NCBI GenBank assembly: GCA_018262815.1
Contig: JADFDN010000002.1
Location: 1-54,521, forward strand
DNA length: 54,521 bases
Direction of reading: 5' to 3'
Source: Thiobacillus sp.
GTDB taxonomy: Bacteria > Pseudomonadota > Gammaproteobacteria > Burkholderiales > Thiobacillaceae
In this document: piece by piece, positions 12,144-21,275 of the stretch
How positions within the stretch are numbered: position 1 is the first letter of the stretch
Layout of the letters: the number at the start of each line of letters is the position of its first letter
Notes under the pieces: generated by a model
What the model saw: only the letters and a program-made list of their open reading frames with translations
Database searches by the model: none
Told to the model about the DNA's origin: nothing
Translations under genes and position numbers: made by a program

Positions 12144-12740
12144 GTGCGTAGCCTGGGGCGGGTCGAGTACGAGGCGACCTGGCGGGCGATGCAGGATTTC
12201 ACGGCGCGGCGCACGGCCGACACGCCGGACGAGATCTGGGTGCTCGAACACCCGCCGGTCTATACCCAGGGGCAGGCCGGCCGCGCCGAGCATCTGATTG
12301 CGGCAACCGACATCCCGGTGGTGCCGATCGACCGCGGTGGCCAGATTACCTATCACGGCCCGGGTCAGGTCGTGGCCTATGTGCTGGTCGACCTGCGGCG
12401 GCGCGGCTACGGCATCCGTGAACTGGTGACGCGCATGGAGCAGGCGGTGATCGACCTGCTGGCTTCCCATGGCGTTGTCGCCACGCGGATGGCCGGCGCT
12501 CCGGGCGTATACGTCGATGGCGCCAAGATCGCCGCACTTGGCCTGCGGGTCAAGCACGGCTGCACCTATCACGGGCTGGCGTTCAACGTCGACATGGACC
12601 TGACGCCGTTCGCCGCCATCAATCCCTGCGGCTACGCCGGCATGCGGGTCACCCAATGCCGCGATCTCGGCGTGAATCTGACCCTGCCGCAGGCGGAGCA
12701 GGCGCTCGCACAGACCTTGCTGGCGGCGATCTATTCTTGA
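12144..12740 (+). CDS. lipB: Octanoyl-[acyl-carrier-protein]:protein N-octanoyltransferase
   Basis: [21 protein letters not shown] and [30 protein letters not shown] start chosen downstream of the repeat (alternative 12096). Confidence 0.94.
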   Translation: MRSLGRVEYEATWRAMQDFTARRTADTPDEIWVLEHPPVYTQGQAGRAEHLIAATDIPVVPIDRGGQITYHGPGQVVAYVLVDLRRRGYGIRELVTRMEQAVIDLLASHGVVATRMAGAPGVYVDGAKIAALGLRVKHGCTYHGLAFNVDMDLTPFAAINPCGYAGMRVTQCRDLGVNLTLPQAEQALAQTLLAAIYS

Positions 12741-12766
12741 CTGATCTAGTCGGGTATTAGTATTCT
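12737..12766 (+). promoter_or_regulatory. Candidate sigma-70 promoter
   Basis: TTGACT-N18-TATTCT upstream of the TrpD-like gene. Confidence 0.45.
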
Positions 12767-12789
12767 TGCATCTTCTAATGGAGCCATTG

Positions 12790-13905
12790 ATGAGCACCGA
12801 CACCCTGCCGACCGATCCCAAACTCCTGATGCGTTCGATCATCCAGCGCATCGCCACCGGTCCCGATCTGTCCAAGAACATCAGCCGCGCCGAGGCGCAT
12901 CTGGGCACCAAGGCCATCATCGACAACGTCATCGATCCGGTGCAGGTCGGCATCTACTTCATCGCCCTGCGCATGAAGCGCGAGACGATGGACGAGAACC
13001 GCGGCGTGCTCGACGCGGTGCTCGAAACCACCCGCCGCGTCACCGCCGAGGTCGACGAGGTGGTCGATATCGGCGATCCCTACGACGGCTACAACCGCTG
13101 TCTGCCCGCCGCGCCTTTCCTCGGCCCGCTGCTGGCCGAATTCGGCGTGCACGTCGTCACGCACGGCCTCGACAAGGTCGGCCCCAAGTACGGCGTCACT
13201 GCGCGCCACGTGCTGGAAGCCGCCGGCGTGCCGGTGAACCTGGCGCCTGAAGAAGCCGCGGCGCGGCTGGCCGACCCGGCGATCGGCTGGACCTACGTCG
13301 ACCAGGCGCAGTCCAACCCCGGCATGCACAACCTGATTCCGCTGCGCACCCAGATGATCAAGCGCCAGGTGCTGACCACGGTGGAAGTGCTGTCCAAACC
13401 CATTCAGGGCCGCAAGAAAACCCATTTCGTCACCGGCTATGTGCACAAACCCTATCCGCCGGTGTATGCCGACCTCGCACGCGAAGCCGGCTTCGACACC
13501 GCCTGCATCGTGCGCGGCGTCGAGGGCGGGGTGATCCCCTCGCTGCGCCAGACCGGAAAATATTTCCACTACCACGACAAGGGCGCGGAAATCGAAGCGA
13601 CAGTCGACCCGGTGGCGCTGGGCATCGAGCAGCCGGTGCGTGCGGTGCCGCTGCCCGGCGCAGTGGCCACCGAGGCGGGCGAGGACGAGATCGTCGCCGC
13701 CATCGACATCAAGGCCACCGCGCATGCCGCCGCCGAGGCCGGTATCCTGGCATTGAAGGGCGACAAGGGCGCGACCTACGATTCGCTGGTGCTGGCGGGG
13801 TCCATCGTTCTGCACCACGTCGGCCGTGCCGCGAGCGTGGCCGAAGCTGCCTCGCAGATCCGCGGCGTGCTGGATTCCGGTCGCGCCGTGGCCAGGGTCA
13901 GGTGA
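12790..13905 (+). CDS. Anthranilate phosphoribosyltransferase-like (TrpD/nucleoside phosphorylase fold) protein of unknown function
   Basis: Overall TrpD-like layout, but GDPYDGYNR and THGL stand where GTGGDG and KHGN motifs would be expected. Confidence 0.7.
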   Translation: MSTDTLPTDPKLLMRSIIQRIATGPDLSKNISRAEAHLGTKAIIDNVIDPVQVGIYFIALRMKRETMDENRGVLDAVLETTRRVTAEVDEVVDIGDPYDGYNRCLPAAPFLGPLLAEFGVHVVTHGLDKVGPKYGVTARHVLEAAGVPVNLAPEEAAARLADPAIGWTYVDQAQSNPGMHNLIPLRTQMIKRQVLTTVEVLSKPIQGRKKTHFVTGYVHKPYPPVYADLAREAGFDTACIVRGVEGGVIPSLRQTGKYFHYHDKGAEIEATVDPVALGIEQPVRAVPLPGAVATEAGEDEIVAAIDIKATAHAAAEAGILALKGDKGATYDSLVLAGSIVLHHVGRAASVAEAASQIRGVLDSGRAVARVR

Positions 13906-14213
13906 TGGGGGCGTTCGTTGCCATCGCCGCCGCCGACGAACTCAAGCCGGCGGAGATGAAACGGGTCGTTGTCGCCGGTCGCCGGCTGCTGCTGTGCAAT
14001 GCCGGCGGCACCCATTACGTCGTCGACGAAATGTGCAGCCATGAGGACTACTCGCTCTATCTGGGCTGCATCAAGGACGGCAAGATCAAGTGCTCGCTGC
14101 ACGGCAGCTACTTCGATCTCGTCACCGGCCAGCCCACCTGCGATCCCGCCGACGAGCCGATCAGGACCTACGAAGTGAAGGTCGAGGACGGCCGAGTGTG
14201 GGTGAAGGTCTAG
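13902..14213 (+). CDS. Rieske-type [2Fe-2S] ferredoxin
   Basis: CSHED and CSLHGSYFDLVTG = CxH...CxxH; overlaps upstream stop. Confidence 0.88.
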   Translation: MMGAFVAIAAADELKPAEMKRVVVAGRRLLLCNAGGTHYVVDEMCSHEDYSLYLGCIKDGKIKCSLHGSYFDLVTGQPTCDPADEPIRTYEVKVEDGRVWVKV

Positions 14214-14280
14214 GATTCAGGACCAGGATTCAAGGCTGAGCGGCCTGTGGCCGCGATATTTTTCCCGACCCCCGACCCCT
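14213..14280. repeat. GGATTCAGG/GGGGTCGGG-type repeat
   Basis: AGGATTCAGGACCAGGATTCA ... CCCGACCCCCGACCCCT flanking the hairpin; resembles the 12099-12132 repeat. Confidence 0.4.
14240..14263. terminator. Candidate Rho-independent terminator between convergent genes
   Basis: GCGGCC-TGT-GGCCGC followed by GATATTTTT. Confidence 0.6.
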
Positions 14281-14824
14281 ATTTCTTGAGCAGTTCGCGT
14301 ATCGCCCCGACGAGTTCCGGGTGATCGAACTCGCGTCCGCCGATGGCGCTGGCGACGATGCGTCCCTGCCTGTCAACCAGGAAGGTGGTCGGCAGCCCCG
14401 CCACGTTCCATGCCTGCATGGTGCGGCTCTTGGTGTCGAGCAGGATGGGAAAGGTGGGCGCGGTGTCGAGCTGGCCATTGAAGGCGTCGATGGTGTCGGC
14501 ATCCTCGCCGACGTCCACCGCCAGCACGCTGAAGGCTTCGCTCTTGAGCGCCTGCGACAGACGCTCCATCGACGGCATTTCGCGCCGGCACGGCGGGCAC
14601 CAGGTCGCCCAGAAGTTGACCAGCACCACGCGGCCCTTGAGTCGGGCGAGGTCGTGGACGGTGCCATCGAGGTCTTTCAGTCTGAGCGCCGGCGCGGGCT
14701 GGGGCGTCAGCTTCGTCAGGCTGTGCGACAGGGGCGGAAGGTCGGCGGCCTGAGCCGTGCCTGCCAGACCGAACGTACAGTACGCGGCCAGCGCCGCGCC
14801 CAATGCGAATTCACGAAGTTTCAT
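14279..14824 (-). CDS. TlpA-like periplasmic thiol:disulfide oxidoreductase
   Basis: Signal peptide; VVLVNFWATWCPPCRREMPSM. Confidence 0.93.
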   Translation of the reverse strand: MKLREFALGAALAAYCTFGLAGTAQAADLPPLSHSLTKLTPQPAPALRLKDLDGTVHDLARLKGRVVLVNFWATWCPPCRREMPSMERLSQALKSEAFSVLAVDVGEDADTIDAFNGQLDTAPTFPILLDTKSRTMQAWNVAGLPTTFLVDRQGRIVASAIGGREFDHPELVGAIRELLKK

Positions 14825-15374
14825 CGGCACACTTTACCTGCTCGAGTTTTCCCGTATGGGGTTTGTCGCCTGCACGCCAGACGAAGCGCAGGTCGAACTG
14901 GCCGCCGCGCGGCACGCTGTAGCTCGTCATGCCCTGGTTCCAGTCGCCCGGTGCAAAGGTTTGCGCGGTGGGAAACTGCGCCCAGGTAAAGGCGATGCGC
15001 GCCGCTTCGGCAACGCCCAGTTGTTTCCAGATGCGTTCCCACTCGGTTTTGCTGCGGATGGCGCGCGGTGGTTGCCCGGGCGATTCATAGCGCCAGCCCG
15101 ACAGCCGGTGCTCGATCGGCATGTCGCCGATATTGCGCACCACCGTCATGAAGACGCATTCGCCGGCGTAGCGTTCCGCCGTTTCGGGCGAAAAGCCGCG
15201 CGCCTGATAAAAGGCGCGTGCCTGGTCCGGGCTGATCTGGGTCAGGCGCACCTGGATACCGTCCGTTTCGGCTTGCCAGCTGGCAAGCCCGGTTTCCGCA
15301 TCCACGCTGAAGTCGGTGGCGGCCTGGGCCGCCACTCCCCACACGGCCAGCAGGGTCAGGGTCAATCGATGCAT
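14811..15374 (-). CDS. Hypothetical secreted protein
   Basis: 187 aa with N-terminal signal peptide; overlaps the tlpA-like start. Confidence 0.75.
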   Translation of the reverse strand: MHRLTLTLLAVWGVAAQAATDFSVDAETGLASWQAETDGIQVRLTQISPDQARAFYQARGFSPETAERYAGECVFMTVVRNIGDMPIEHRLSGWRYESPGQPPRAIRSKTEWERIWKQLGVAEAARIAFTWAQFPTAQTFAPGDWNQGMTSYSVPRGGQFDLRFVWRAGDKPHTGKLEQVKCADETS

Positions 15375-15412
15375 AGGCTAAAATTCGCTTTCAACGTTGT
15401 TCCGAGCACATT

Positions 15413-16345
15413 ATGGCAGACCCCATCCAGCACAAAGGCGCGGCGAAAACCGCGCGCATCCCGATCAAGATCGTTCCGCAGCCTCGCATGCGCCTGCCGT
15501 CGTGGATCCGCGCCAAGTCGCCCAACGTGCCGAACGTCGCGCGACTGAAGGGCGTCCTGCGCGAGGCGAAGCTGCACACGGTGTGCGAGGAGGCGTCGTG
15601 CCCGAACCTGGGCGAATGCTTCGGTCATGGCACCGCCACCTTCATGATCCTCGGCGACCTGTGCACCCGGCGCTGCCCGTTCTGCGACGTCGGCCACGGC
15701 ACCCCGCTGCCGCCGGACGCCGACGAGCCGCGCCATCTGGCCGAGACGATCGCGCTGATGGCACTGAAATACGTGGTGATCACCAGCGTCGACCGCGACG
15801 ACCTGCGCGACGGCGGCGCTGCGCATTTCGCGCAGTGCATCGCCGCGGTGCGCGAGAAATCGCCCGCCACCCGCATCGAAATCCTCACCCCGGATTTCCG
15901 CGGCCGCCTCGACAAGGCGCTCGACATGCTCGACGTGGCGCTGCCCGACGTGATGAACCACAATCTGGAAACCGTGCCGCGACTGTACAAGGCGGCGCGT
16001 CCCGGTGCCGATTACGCACATTCGCTGAAACTGCTGAAGGACTTCAAGGCGCGTCATCCCGGTATCCCGACCAAATCGGGCCTGATGCTGGGTCTGGGCG
16101 AGGAGGACGATGAGATTCTCCAGGTGATGCGCGACCTGCGCGCGCACGACGTCGACATGCTGACGCTCGGCCAGTACCTGCAGCCCTCGCAGCACCATCT
16201 GCCGGTGCTGCGCTTCGTCACCCCCGAGCGCTTTGCGCAGTTCGAGCAGGAGGCGCTGGCGATGGGATTCAAGCATGCGGCCTGCGGACCCATGGTGCGC
16301 TCGAGCTACCACGCCGACCAGCAGGCGGCGGGCGTCGAAGCCTGA
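15413..16345 (+). CDS. lipA: Lipoyl synthase
   Basis: [13 protein letters not shown] and [10 protein letters not shown] Fe-S/radical-SAM motifs. Confidence 0.97.
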   Translation: MADPIQHKGAAKTARIPIKIVPQPRMRLPSWIRAKSPNVPNVARLKGVLREAKLHTVCEEASCPNLGECFGHGTATFMILGDLCTRRCPFCDVGHGTPLPPDADEPRHLAETIALMALKYVVITSVDRDDLRDGGAAHFAQCIAAVREKSPATRIEILTPDFRGRLDKALDMLDVALPDVMNHNLETVPRLYKAARPGADYAHSLKLLKDFKARHPGIPTKSGLMLGLGEEDDEILQVMRDLRAHDVDMLTLGQYLQPSQHHLPVLRFVTPERFAQFEQEALAMGFKHAACGPMVRSSYHADQQAAGVEA

Positions 16346-16351
16346 CGGTCT

Positions 16352-17230
16352 CTAGGCCGGGCTGAGCGAATCCGGCCGCCGCCGGCCGCTCCACACCAGC
16401 GCGGCCACGCCCAGCAGCATCAATCCCAGCATCGACGGTTCCGGCACGGCGTTCGGCTGTGTTCCCCGTTGCGTGCCCGGTGGCTGCGTTTGCGTATCGA
16501 GGGAAGGGCCGGACAGTGGCGGGCTCGGCAGGCCGGGCAGCGTATCGGGTCCGGGCAGCGTGTCCTGCGGCAGGCCGTTTCCTGGGGGCTGATTACCCGG
16601 ATTCGGCTGGGAATTTATTTCGGGCGGCGGCACAAAGTGCGTTTCATCCGGCTTATTCGGTGCGCCTTCCTCGTTGGATGTTTCGTCGGCGTCCTTGCCG
16701 GTGGGCGTGTGAGGTCCTCCGGCGACGGGCGGAACGGGCGGGGTCGCGGGAGGCTTGGCGCCCGGCGGGCCGGAAAAGGACGGCGGCTTCGCCGGGCCGC
16801 CGCTGTCGGGACCGGAGCCGTCGCCCGGCAGGGACTTGCCGGGCGATTTGCCGGAGGGTATGCCTACGGGCGTGCCGGGCTGGGCCGGACCATTTCCGGC
16901 GAGGCCGGCGAACAGGGGGCTGGTCGGATCGAAGCTGCCGACGCCGCCGCCAGTCCCGATTTCATCTTCAGCCATGACAAGGGTCAAGGGTTTTCCGTCG
17001 CGCTCGATGCTGAGGTGCTGCAGGCTGCCGGCTTTTTCGGAAAGGGGGCGCGGGGGCGAGACGGTTTCTTCAGACGCGGTGCGGTTCAGCTGGAACGCTC
17101 CGCCGATCAGGGCGGCAGCGGTGACGGTCCCCACGATGATCCCGGCAGGGGTGAGCAGCGTGGTGAGCAGCAGGCCGAGCAGGCCGATGCGACGGGTTCG
17201 CGAGCGTGAGGCAGAAGATTTTCGGGGCAT
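16352..17230 (-). CDS. PEP-CTERM sorting-domain protein with Pro/Gly-rich low-complexity body
   Basis: C-terminus VPEPSMLGLMLLGVAALVWSGRRRPDSLSPA (PEP motif, TM helix, Arg cluster); N-terminal TM segment. Confidence 0.88.
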   Translation of the reverse strand: MPRKSSASRSRTRRIGLLGLLLTTLLTPAGIIVGTVTAAALIGGAFQLNRTASEETVSPPRPLSEKAGSLQHLSIERDGKPLTLVMAEDEIGTGGGVGSFDPTSPLFAGLAGNGPAQPGTPVGIPSGKSPGKSLPGDGSGPDSGGPAKPPSFSGPPGAKPPATPPVPPVAGGPHTPTGKDADETSNEEGAPNKPDETHFVPPPEINSQPNPGNQPPGNGLPQDTLPGPDTLPGLPSPPLSGPSLDTQTQPPGTQRGTQPNAVPEPSMLGLMLLGVAALVWSGRRRPDSLSPA

Positions 17231-17266
17231 GGCGACGGTACGGGAGCGGAGAATGCGTACGAAGCC

Positions 17267-17281
17267 GCAATTCCCGTTCCA
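17267..17281 (-). promoter_or_regulatory. Sigma-54 (RpoN) -24/-12 promoter candidate for the PEP-CTERM gene
   Basis: Minus strand TGGAACG-GGAA-TTGC (GG-N10-GC), 37 nt upstream of the start codon. Confidence 0.6.
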
Positions 17282-17385
17282 GCCGTCTGCATGGGCGCAA
17301 TCCGCATCCCGCCGCGCATGGCGTCGATTTCACCATGTTCGATGCGTCCAGCAGCCGACGCCTTTGTCGACGCTTCAACGCCCGT

Positions 17386-18171
17386 TTATTTCAGGAGCCG
17401 CCTGCGCGTCAGGGCGAGCGCGATGACATAGCCGGCGAAGCCATACGCGCACAGCGCGGCCGCATGCCGGACAATATCGTCAGGCGTTTTCCCCAGTACC
17501 AGCGGGCGCGCCAGGTCGACCGCGTGCGTGAGCGGCAGCCAGGCCGAGACGCCTTGCAGCAGCGGCGGCAGCTGCGACACCGGGAAAAACACGCCGCACA
17601 GCAGCACCATCGGCGTGATCACCAGCGTGAAGTAGTACAGGAAGAAATCGTAGCTCGGCGACACCGCATTCATCACCAGGCCCATGCCGCCGAAGCAGAA
17701 GCCGACCAGCGCCACCACCGGGATGATCCACAGCGTCATCCAGAAACTGCCATACAGACCCAGTCCCCAGATCACTGCCAGGATCGCCAGTCCCGACAGC
17801 AGGCTTTTCGATACCGCCCAGGTCAGTTCCCCCAGCATCACGTCGTCGAGCGTGAGCGGCGCGTTCATGATGGCGTCCCAGGTACGCTGGACGTGCATGC
17901 GCGAGAAGCTCGAATACAGCACCTCGAAGGTGGCGGCGTTCATCGTGCTGTAGGCGACGGTGCCGGCAGCGAGGAAGGTCAGGTAAGGCATGCCCGCGAC
18001 ATCCGGCAGCAGGCTACCGAGACCGTAGCCCAGGCCCAGCATATACAGCATCGGGTCGGCCAGGTTGCCGAGAATGGACGGGATCGCGAGCTTCTTCCAC
18101 ACCAGGTAGTTGCGCTGCCACACCGGGATGAAGCGCCACGACAGGCGGGGGAATCGCAGGTGTCTAGTCAC
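17386..18171 (-). CDS. ABC-2 type exporter permease (NodJ-like)
   Basis: 6-TM NodJ-like sequence; overlaps ATPase gene. Confidence 0.88.
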   Translation of the reverse strand: MTRHLRFPRLSWRFIPVWQRNYLVWKKLAIPSILGNLADPMLYMLGLGYGLGSLLPDVAGMPYLTFLAAGTVAYSTMNAATFEVLYSSFSRMHVQRTWDAIMNAPLTLDDVMLGELTWAVSKSLLSGLAILAVIWGLGLYGSFWMTLWIIPVVALVGFCFGGMGLVMNAVSPSYDFFLYYFTLVITPMVLLCGVFFPVSQLPPLLQGVSAWLPLTHAVDLARPLVLGKTPDDIVRHAAALCAYGFAGYVIALALTRRRLLK

Positions 18172-19069
18172 GCAGATCCCTCCCGGTCAGCTTGAGGAAC
18201 ACGTCTTCCAGATTCGAGGGCCGGTGCAGGTAGCGCAGCGCCGGTACCTGCTTCAGCGCGTCGATCACGCGCTCGGCATCGCCGGTGTAGCAGAAGAGCG
18301 TCTCGCCGACGCTCTCGAAGCGCTGGCAGACTCCGCCGGCGTGAGCGCGCATCCAGGCTTCCAGCCCCTCGCCGTAGACTTCGACCACTGCGGGCTCGAT
18401 GTGCGATTCGATCAGCGCACGCGGCGCGCCTTCGGTGACGAGGCGGCCATGGTCGAGGATGGCCAGCCGGTCGGTGAGGCGCTCGGCCTCTTCCATGAAA
18501 TGCGTGGTCAGCACGATGGTCTTGCCGGCGGCAATCAGCCGCCGCAGGCCCTGCCAGATCAGATGGCGCGCCTGCGGGTCGAGACCGGTGGTGGGCTCGT
18601 CGAGGAAAAGGAGTTCGGGGTCGTGCACCAGTGCGCGCGCCAGCGTCAGCCGTCGCTTCATGCCGCCCGACAGTTGCGCGATCTGCGCGTCGGCCTTGCT
18701 GGCGAGGCCGGCAAATTCAAGCAGCTCGGGCACGCGCGCAGCGACGGCCGCTTTGCTCATGCCGAAATAGCGACCGTAGGCGAGCAGGTTTTCGCGCACC
18801 GAGAAATCCGGATCGAGGTTGTCCATCTGCGGCACCACGCCGACCTTCATGCGCGCTTCGCGTGCGTGCTGCGGCACCGCGATGCCGGCGAGCTCGATCG
18901 TGCCTGCATCGGGCTCGATCAGGCCCAGCAGCAATCTGAGCGTGGTGGTCTTGCCCGCGCCGTTGGGTCCCAGCAGGCCGAAGCATTCGCCGCGACGTAC
19001 GTGCAGGTCGAGACCGCGCACCACTTCGATGTCGCCGTAGCGTTTGGTCAGGCCGTGTGCACTCAGCAT
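18164..19069 (-). CDS. ABC transporter ATP-binding protein (NodI-like)
   Basis: Walker [25 protein letters not shown], Walker [13 protein letters not shown]. Confidence 0.92.
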   Translation of the reverse strand: MLSAHGLTKRYGDIEVVRGLDLHVRRGECFGLLGPNGAGKTTTLRLLLGLIEPDAGTIELAGIAVPQHAREARMKVGVVPQMDNLDPDFSVRENLLAYGRYFGMSKAAVAARVPELLEFAGLASKADAQIAQLSGGMKRRLTLARALVHDPELLFLDEPTTGLDPQARHLIWQGLRRLIAAGKTIVLTTHFMEEAERLTDRLAILDHGRLVTEGAPRALIESHIEPAVVEVYGEGLEAWMRAHAGGVCQRFESVGETLFCYTGDAERVIDALKQVPALRYLHRPSNLEDVFLKLTGRDLRD

Positions 19070-19665
19070 GGGCAGGCCTCCAGAAACGCCTGCTTCAGCT
19101 CCTTCAGCTTGCCGTGGAAGAAATGGCCCGCCTCGGGAATTTCCTTTATCGCCAGGTGTTGTTGCTCGGCCCACAGCCGGATCGCTGCGGGTGGAATGAG
19201 TTCGTCGGCATCGCCATAGATCACCACGGTGTCTGCCGGCACCGGATCGAACTCGTACATGGTGACCGCCGGGGCGACCAGGATCAGACGCGTGGCATGC
19301 AGTTCCTGGCGCAGGCGGTGCTGGACGAAGGCGCCGAACGAGAAGCCGGCCAATGCCCACGGCAGGCCGGGGTAGCTCGCCTCGACGAAGCGGGCCACGG
19401 CCAGCAGGTCCTCGGTTTCGCCCACGCCGGCGTCGAATTCGCCGTCGCTCATGCCGACGCCGCGGAAATTCGGGCGCACGCTCACCCAACCGGCCTCGTT
19501 GGCGGCCTTGGCGAGCGTCGTCACCACCTTGTTGTCGAGGCTGCCGCCGTGCAGCGGATGCGGATGCGCCACCAGCAGCAGGCCGCGGCGATCGGTCTCG
19601 GGATCGTCGATCACGGTTTCCAGCTTGCCTACAGAAACGGGAATACGCAGCTTGAAGCGCTTCAT
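19063..19665 (-). CDS. Alpha/beta hydrolase
   Basis: GFSFGAF nucleophile elbow; [16 protein letters not shown]-terminal GHFFHG. Confidence 0.88.
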   Translation of the reverse strand: MKRFKLRIPVSVGKLETVIDDPETDRRGLLLVAHPHPLHGGSLDNKVVTTLAKAANEAGWVSVRPNFRGVGMSDGEFDAGVGETEDLLAVARFVEASYPGLPWALAGFSFGAFVQHRLRQELHATRLILVAPAVTMYEFDPVPADTVVIYGDADELIPPAAIRLWAEQQHLAIKEIPEAGHFFHGKLKELKQAFLEACPC

Positions 19666-19675
19666 CGCGGCCGCT

Positions 19676-19993
19676 TCACTTCAGTTGCAGGCGTTCGACG
19701 ATCTGTCCTTTTTTCAGGTGGACCTCGAAGATTTCGTCGATGTCGGATTCGTCCACATAGGTATACCAGACGCCTTCCGGATACACGACCAGCAGCGGGC
19801 CTTCATCGCAGCGGTCGAGGCAGCCGGCGCTGTTGATGCGGCACTTGCCCTCGCCGTTGAGGTGAGCCTGCTTGACCTTCTTCTTCAGGTAATCGCGCAT
19901 GTGCTGGCCGCCGGATGCGCCGCAGCATTTGGCGCCGTCCTCGCGCAGGTTGGTGCAGAAAAACACGTGATGTTTGAAATACGGGTCAGTCAT
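19676..19993 (-). CDS. Thioredoxin-like [2Fe-2S] ferredoxin
   Basis: FFCTNLREDGAKCCG...CRINSAGCLDRCDEGPLLVVYPEGVWY. Confidence 0.88.
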   Translation of the reverse strand: MTDPYFKHHVFFCTNLREDGAKCCGASGGQHMRDYLKKKVKQAHLNGEGKCRINSAGCLDRCDEGPLLVVYPEGVWYTYVDESDIDEIFEVHLKKGQIVERLQLK

Positions 19994-20357
19994 TCTGGTA
20001 ATCCGAATATTTAAGGGCATTGCCGTACGCTTTTTCGACTGGGTACTTGCGTGCGTTGAGCGCCAGTTTGTCGGCGGCGGCGTCGAGCAGGTCGATGTCC
20101 AGCAGGTCGGCCAGCCGGGTCAGGTAGATCAGCACGTCGGCGATTTCCTGGCGCACCGCTTCGTGCTGGTCGGGGCTCAGGTGCTGGCTTTGCTCCGGGC
20201 TCATCCACTGGAAGGGTTCCAGCAGTTCCGCCGTTTCCACGGAGAGCGCCATGACCAGGTTCTTCGGCGTGTGGTAGCGTTCCCAGGCGCGGGCTTCGGC
20301 GAATTCGCGGATACGCCGGCGCAGGGTGTCGAGGCTGTCGATTTCATCAGGGCTCAT
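19986..20357 (-). CDS. MazG-like nucleotide pyrophosphohydrolase
   Basis: ETAELLEPFQW ... EIADVLIYLTRLADLLDID. Confidence 0.87.
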   Translation of the reverse strand: MSPDEIDSLDTLRRRIREFAEARAWERYHTPKNLVMALSVETAELLEPFQWMSPEQSQHLSPDQHEAVRQEIADVLIYLTRLADLLDIDLLDAAADKLALNARKYPVEKAYGNALKYSDYQND

Positions 20358-20478
20358 GGACGGCATGATACCGCGGCAGGCGGCAGGCTTACGACATGGG
20401 TGTCGGGTCGCCGACGTTCTGGCAGCGGCCGCTACCGGCAAGCCGTTGCCGAGCAAGGCCGTCGCGGTGCCCGGACTC

Positions 20479-20494
20479 TGGCCTGCAGATTGCT
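20479..20494 (+). promoter_or_regulatory. Sigma-54 (RpoN) -24/-12 promoter candidate for the XrtA/EPS operon
   Basis: TGGCCT-GCAGA-TTGCT (GG-N10-GC) in the intergenic region before the first EPS gene. Confidence 0.6.
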
Positions 20495-20515
20495 TGCAGT
20501 ATTGGGATGCAAGCA
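20491..20515. promoter_or_regulatory. Inverted repeat overlapping the -12 element
   Basis: TGCTTGCA-N9-TGCAAGCA, perfect 8-bp arms. Confidence 0.5.
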
Positions 20516-20532
20516 TTGTTTTTTAATCCGCT

Positions 20533-20547
20533 CTGGCATAATGCCAG
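20533..20547. promoter_or_regulatory. Palindrome in the predicted 5' UTR of the EPS operon
   Basis: CTGGCAT-A-ATGCCAG, perfect 7-bp arms. Confidence 0.45.
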
Positions 20548-20577
20548 CGGATTAACTGTATATAAGGGAGGGTGGAC

Positions 20578-21201
20578 ATGTTTACGATCAAGAAGCATTT
20601 CGCGCGCGCAGGCGTGGTGTTGGCCGTGGCCGCCATGGCGGGCTGTTCCAGCACGCCGACGTATCCCCCCGCTCCGGCCCAGACCGGCAGCTATGACTGG
20701 AACTATCTGGTCGGGCCGGGCGACTCGGTCCAGGTCTTCGTTTGGCGCAATCCCGAAGTGTCCGGCAGCTTCCCGGTCCGCCCCGATGGCAAGATGACCA
20801 TGAACCTGGTGGAAGATATCCAGGCTTCCGGCAAGACCCCCACCCAGCTGGCGCGTGACATCGAAAAATCGCTGTCCAAATACATTCAGGAACCGATTGT
20901 CACCGTGATCGTTGCCGGCGGTATCGGTCCCTTCGACCAGCAGATCCGTGTCGTCGGCGAGGCGGCCAAGCCGCAGGCCCTGAATTACCGTGAAAAAATG
21001 AGTCTGATCGATCTGATGATCTCGGTCGGCGGCCTGACGGATTTCGCCGCGGGCAACAAGGCCTACATCCTGCGCACGGTGGACGGCAAGCAGCACCAGC
21101 TCGGTGTGCGCCTGGATGACCTGCTGAGAGGCGGCGACGTGACGGCCAACGTCGACATGCGCCCGGGCGATGTGCTGGTGGTGCCTGAAAGCCTGTTCTA
21201 A
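20578..21201 (+). CDS. XrtA/PEP-CTERM system polysaccharide export lipoprotein (Wza-like)
   Basis: Lipobox MAGCSS; poly-export domain YLVGPGDSVQVFVWRNPEVSG; SD GGGAGGG before ATG. Confidence 0.92.
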   Translation: MFTIKKHFARAGVVLAVAAMAGCSSTPTYPPAPAQTGSYDWNYLVGPGDSVQVFVWRNPEVSGSFPVRPDGKMTMNLVEDIQASGKTPTQLARDIEKSLSKYIQEPIVTVIVAGGIGPFDQQIRVVGEAAKPQALNYREKMSLIDLMISVGGLTDFAAGNKAYILRTVDGKQHQLGVRLDDLLRGGDVTANVDMRPGDVLVVPESLF

Positions 21202-21209
21202 CTATGTCT

Positions 21210-21227
21210 GCGCCGCTTTTGCGGCGC
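21210..21227. other. Intercistronic GC hairpin
   Basis: GCGCCGC-TTTT-GCGGCGC, no U-tract. Confidence 0.5.
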
Positions 21228-21275
21228 TTGTGCCCAAGCCGTAGGCTGTCGGGTGCTTTTTGATGGAACGTCCGC

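Noticed and set aside
16469-17209. Plus-strand ORF opposite the PEP-CTERM gene
   Set aside because: Arg/Gly-rich shadow; the minus strand has the PEP-CTERM tail and a sigma-54 motif
17386-19069. NodIJ-like exporter as evidence of nodulation
   Set aside because: NodIJ-type ABC-2 exporters are common in non-symbiotic betaproteobacteria and no other nod genes are present
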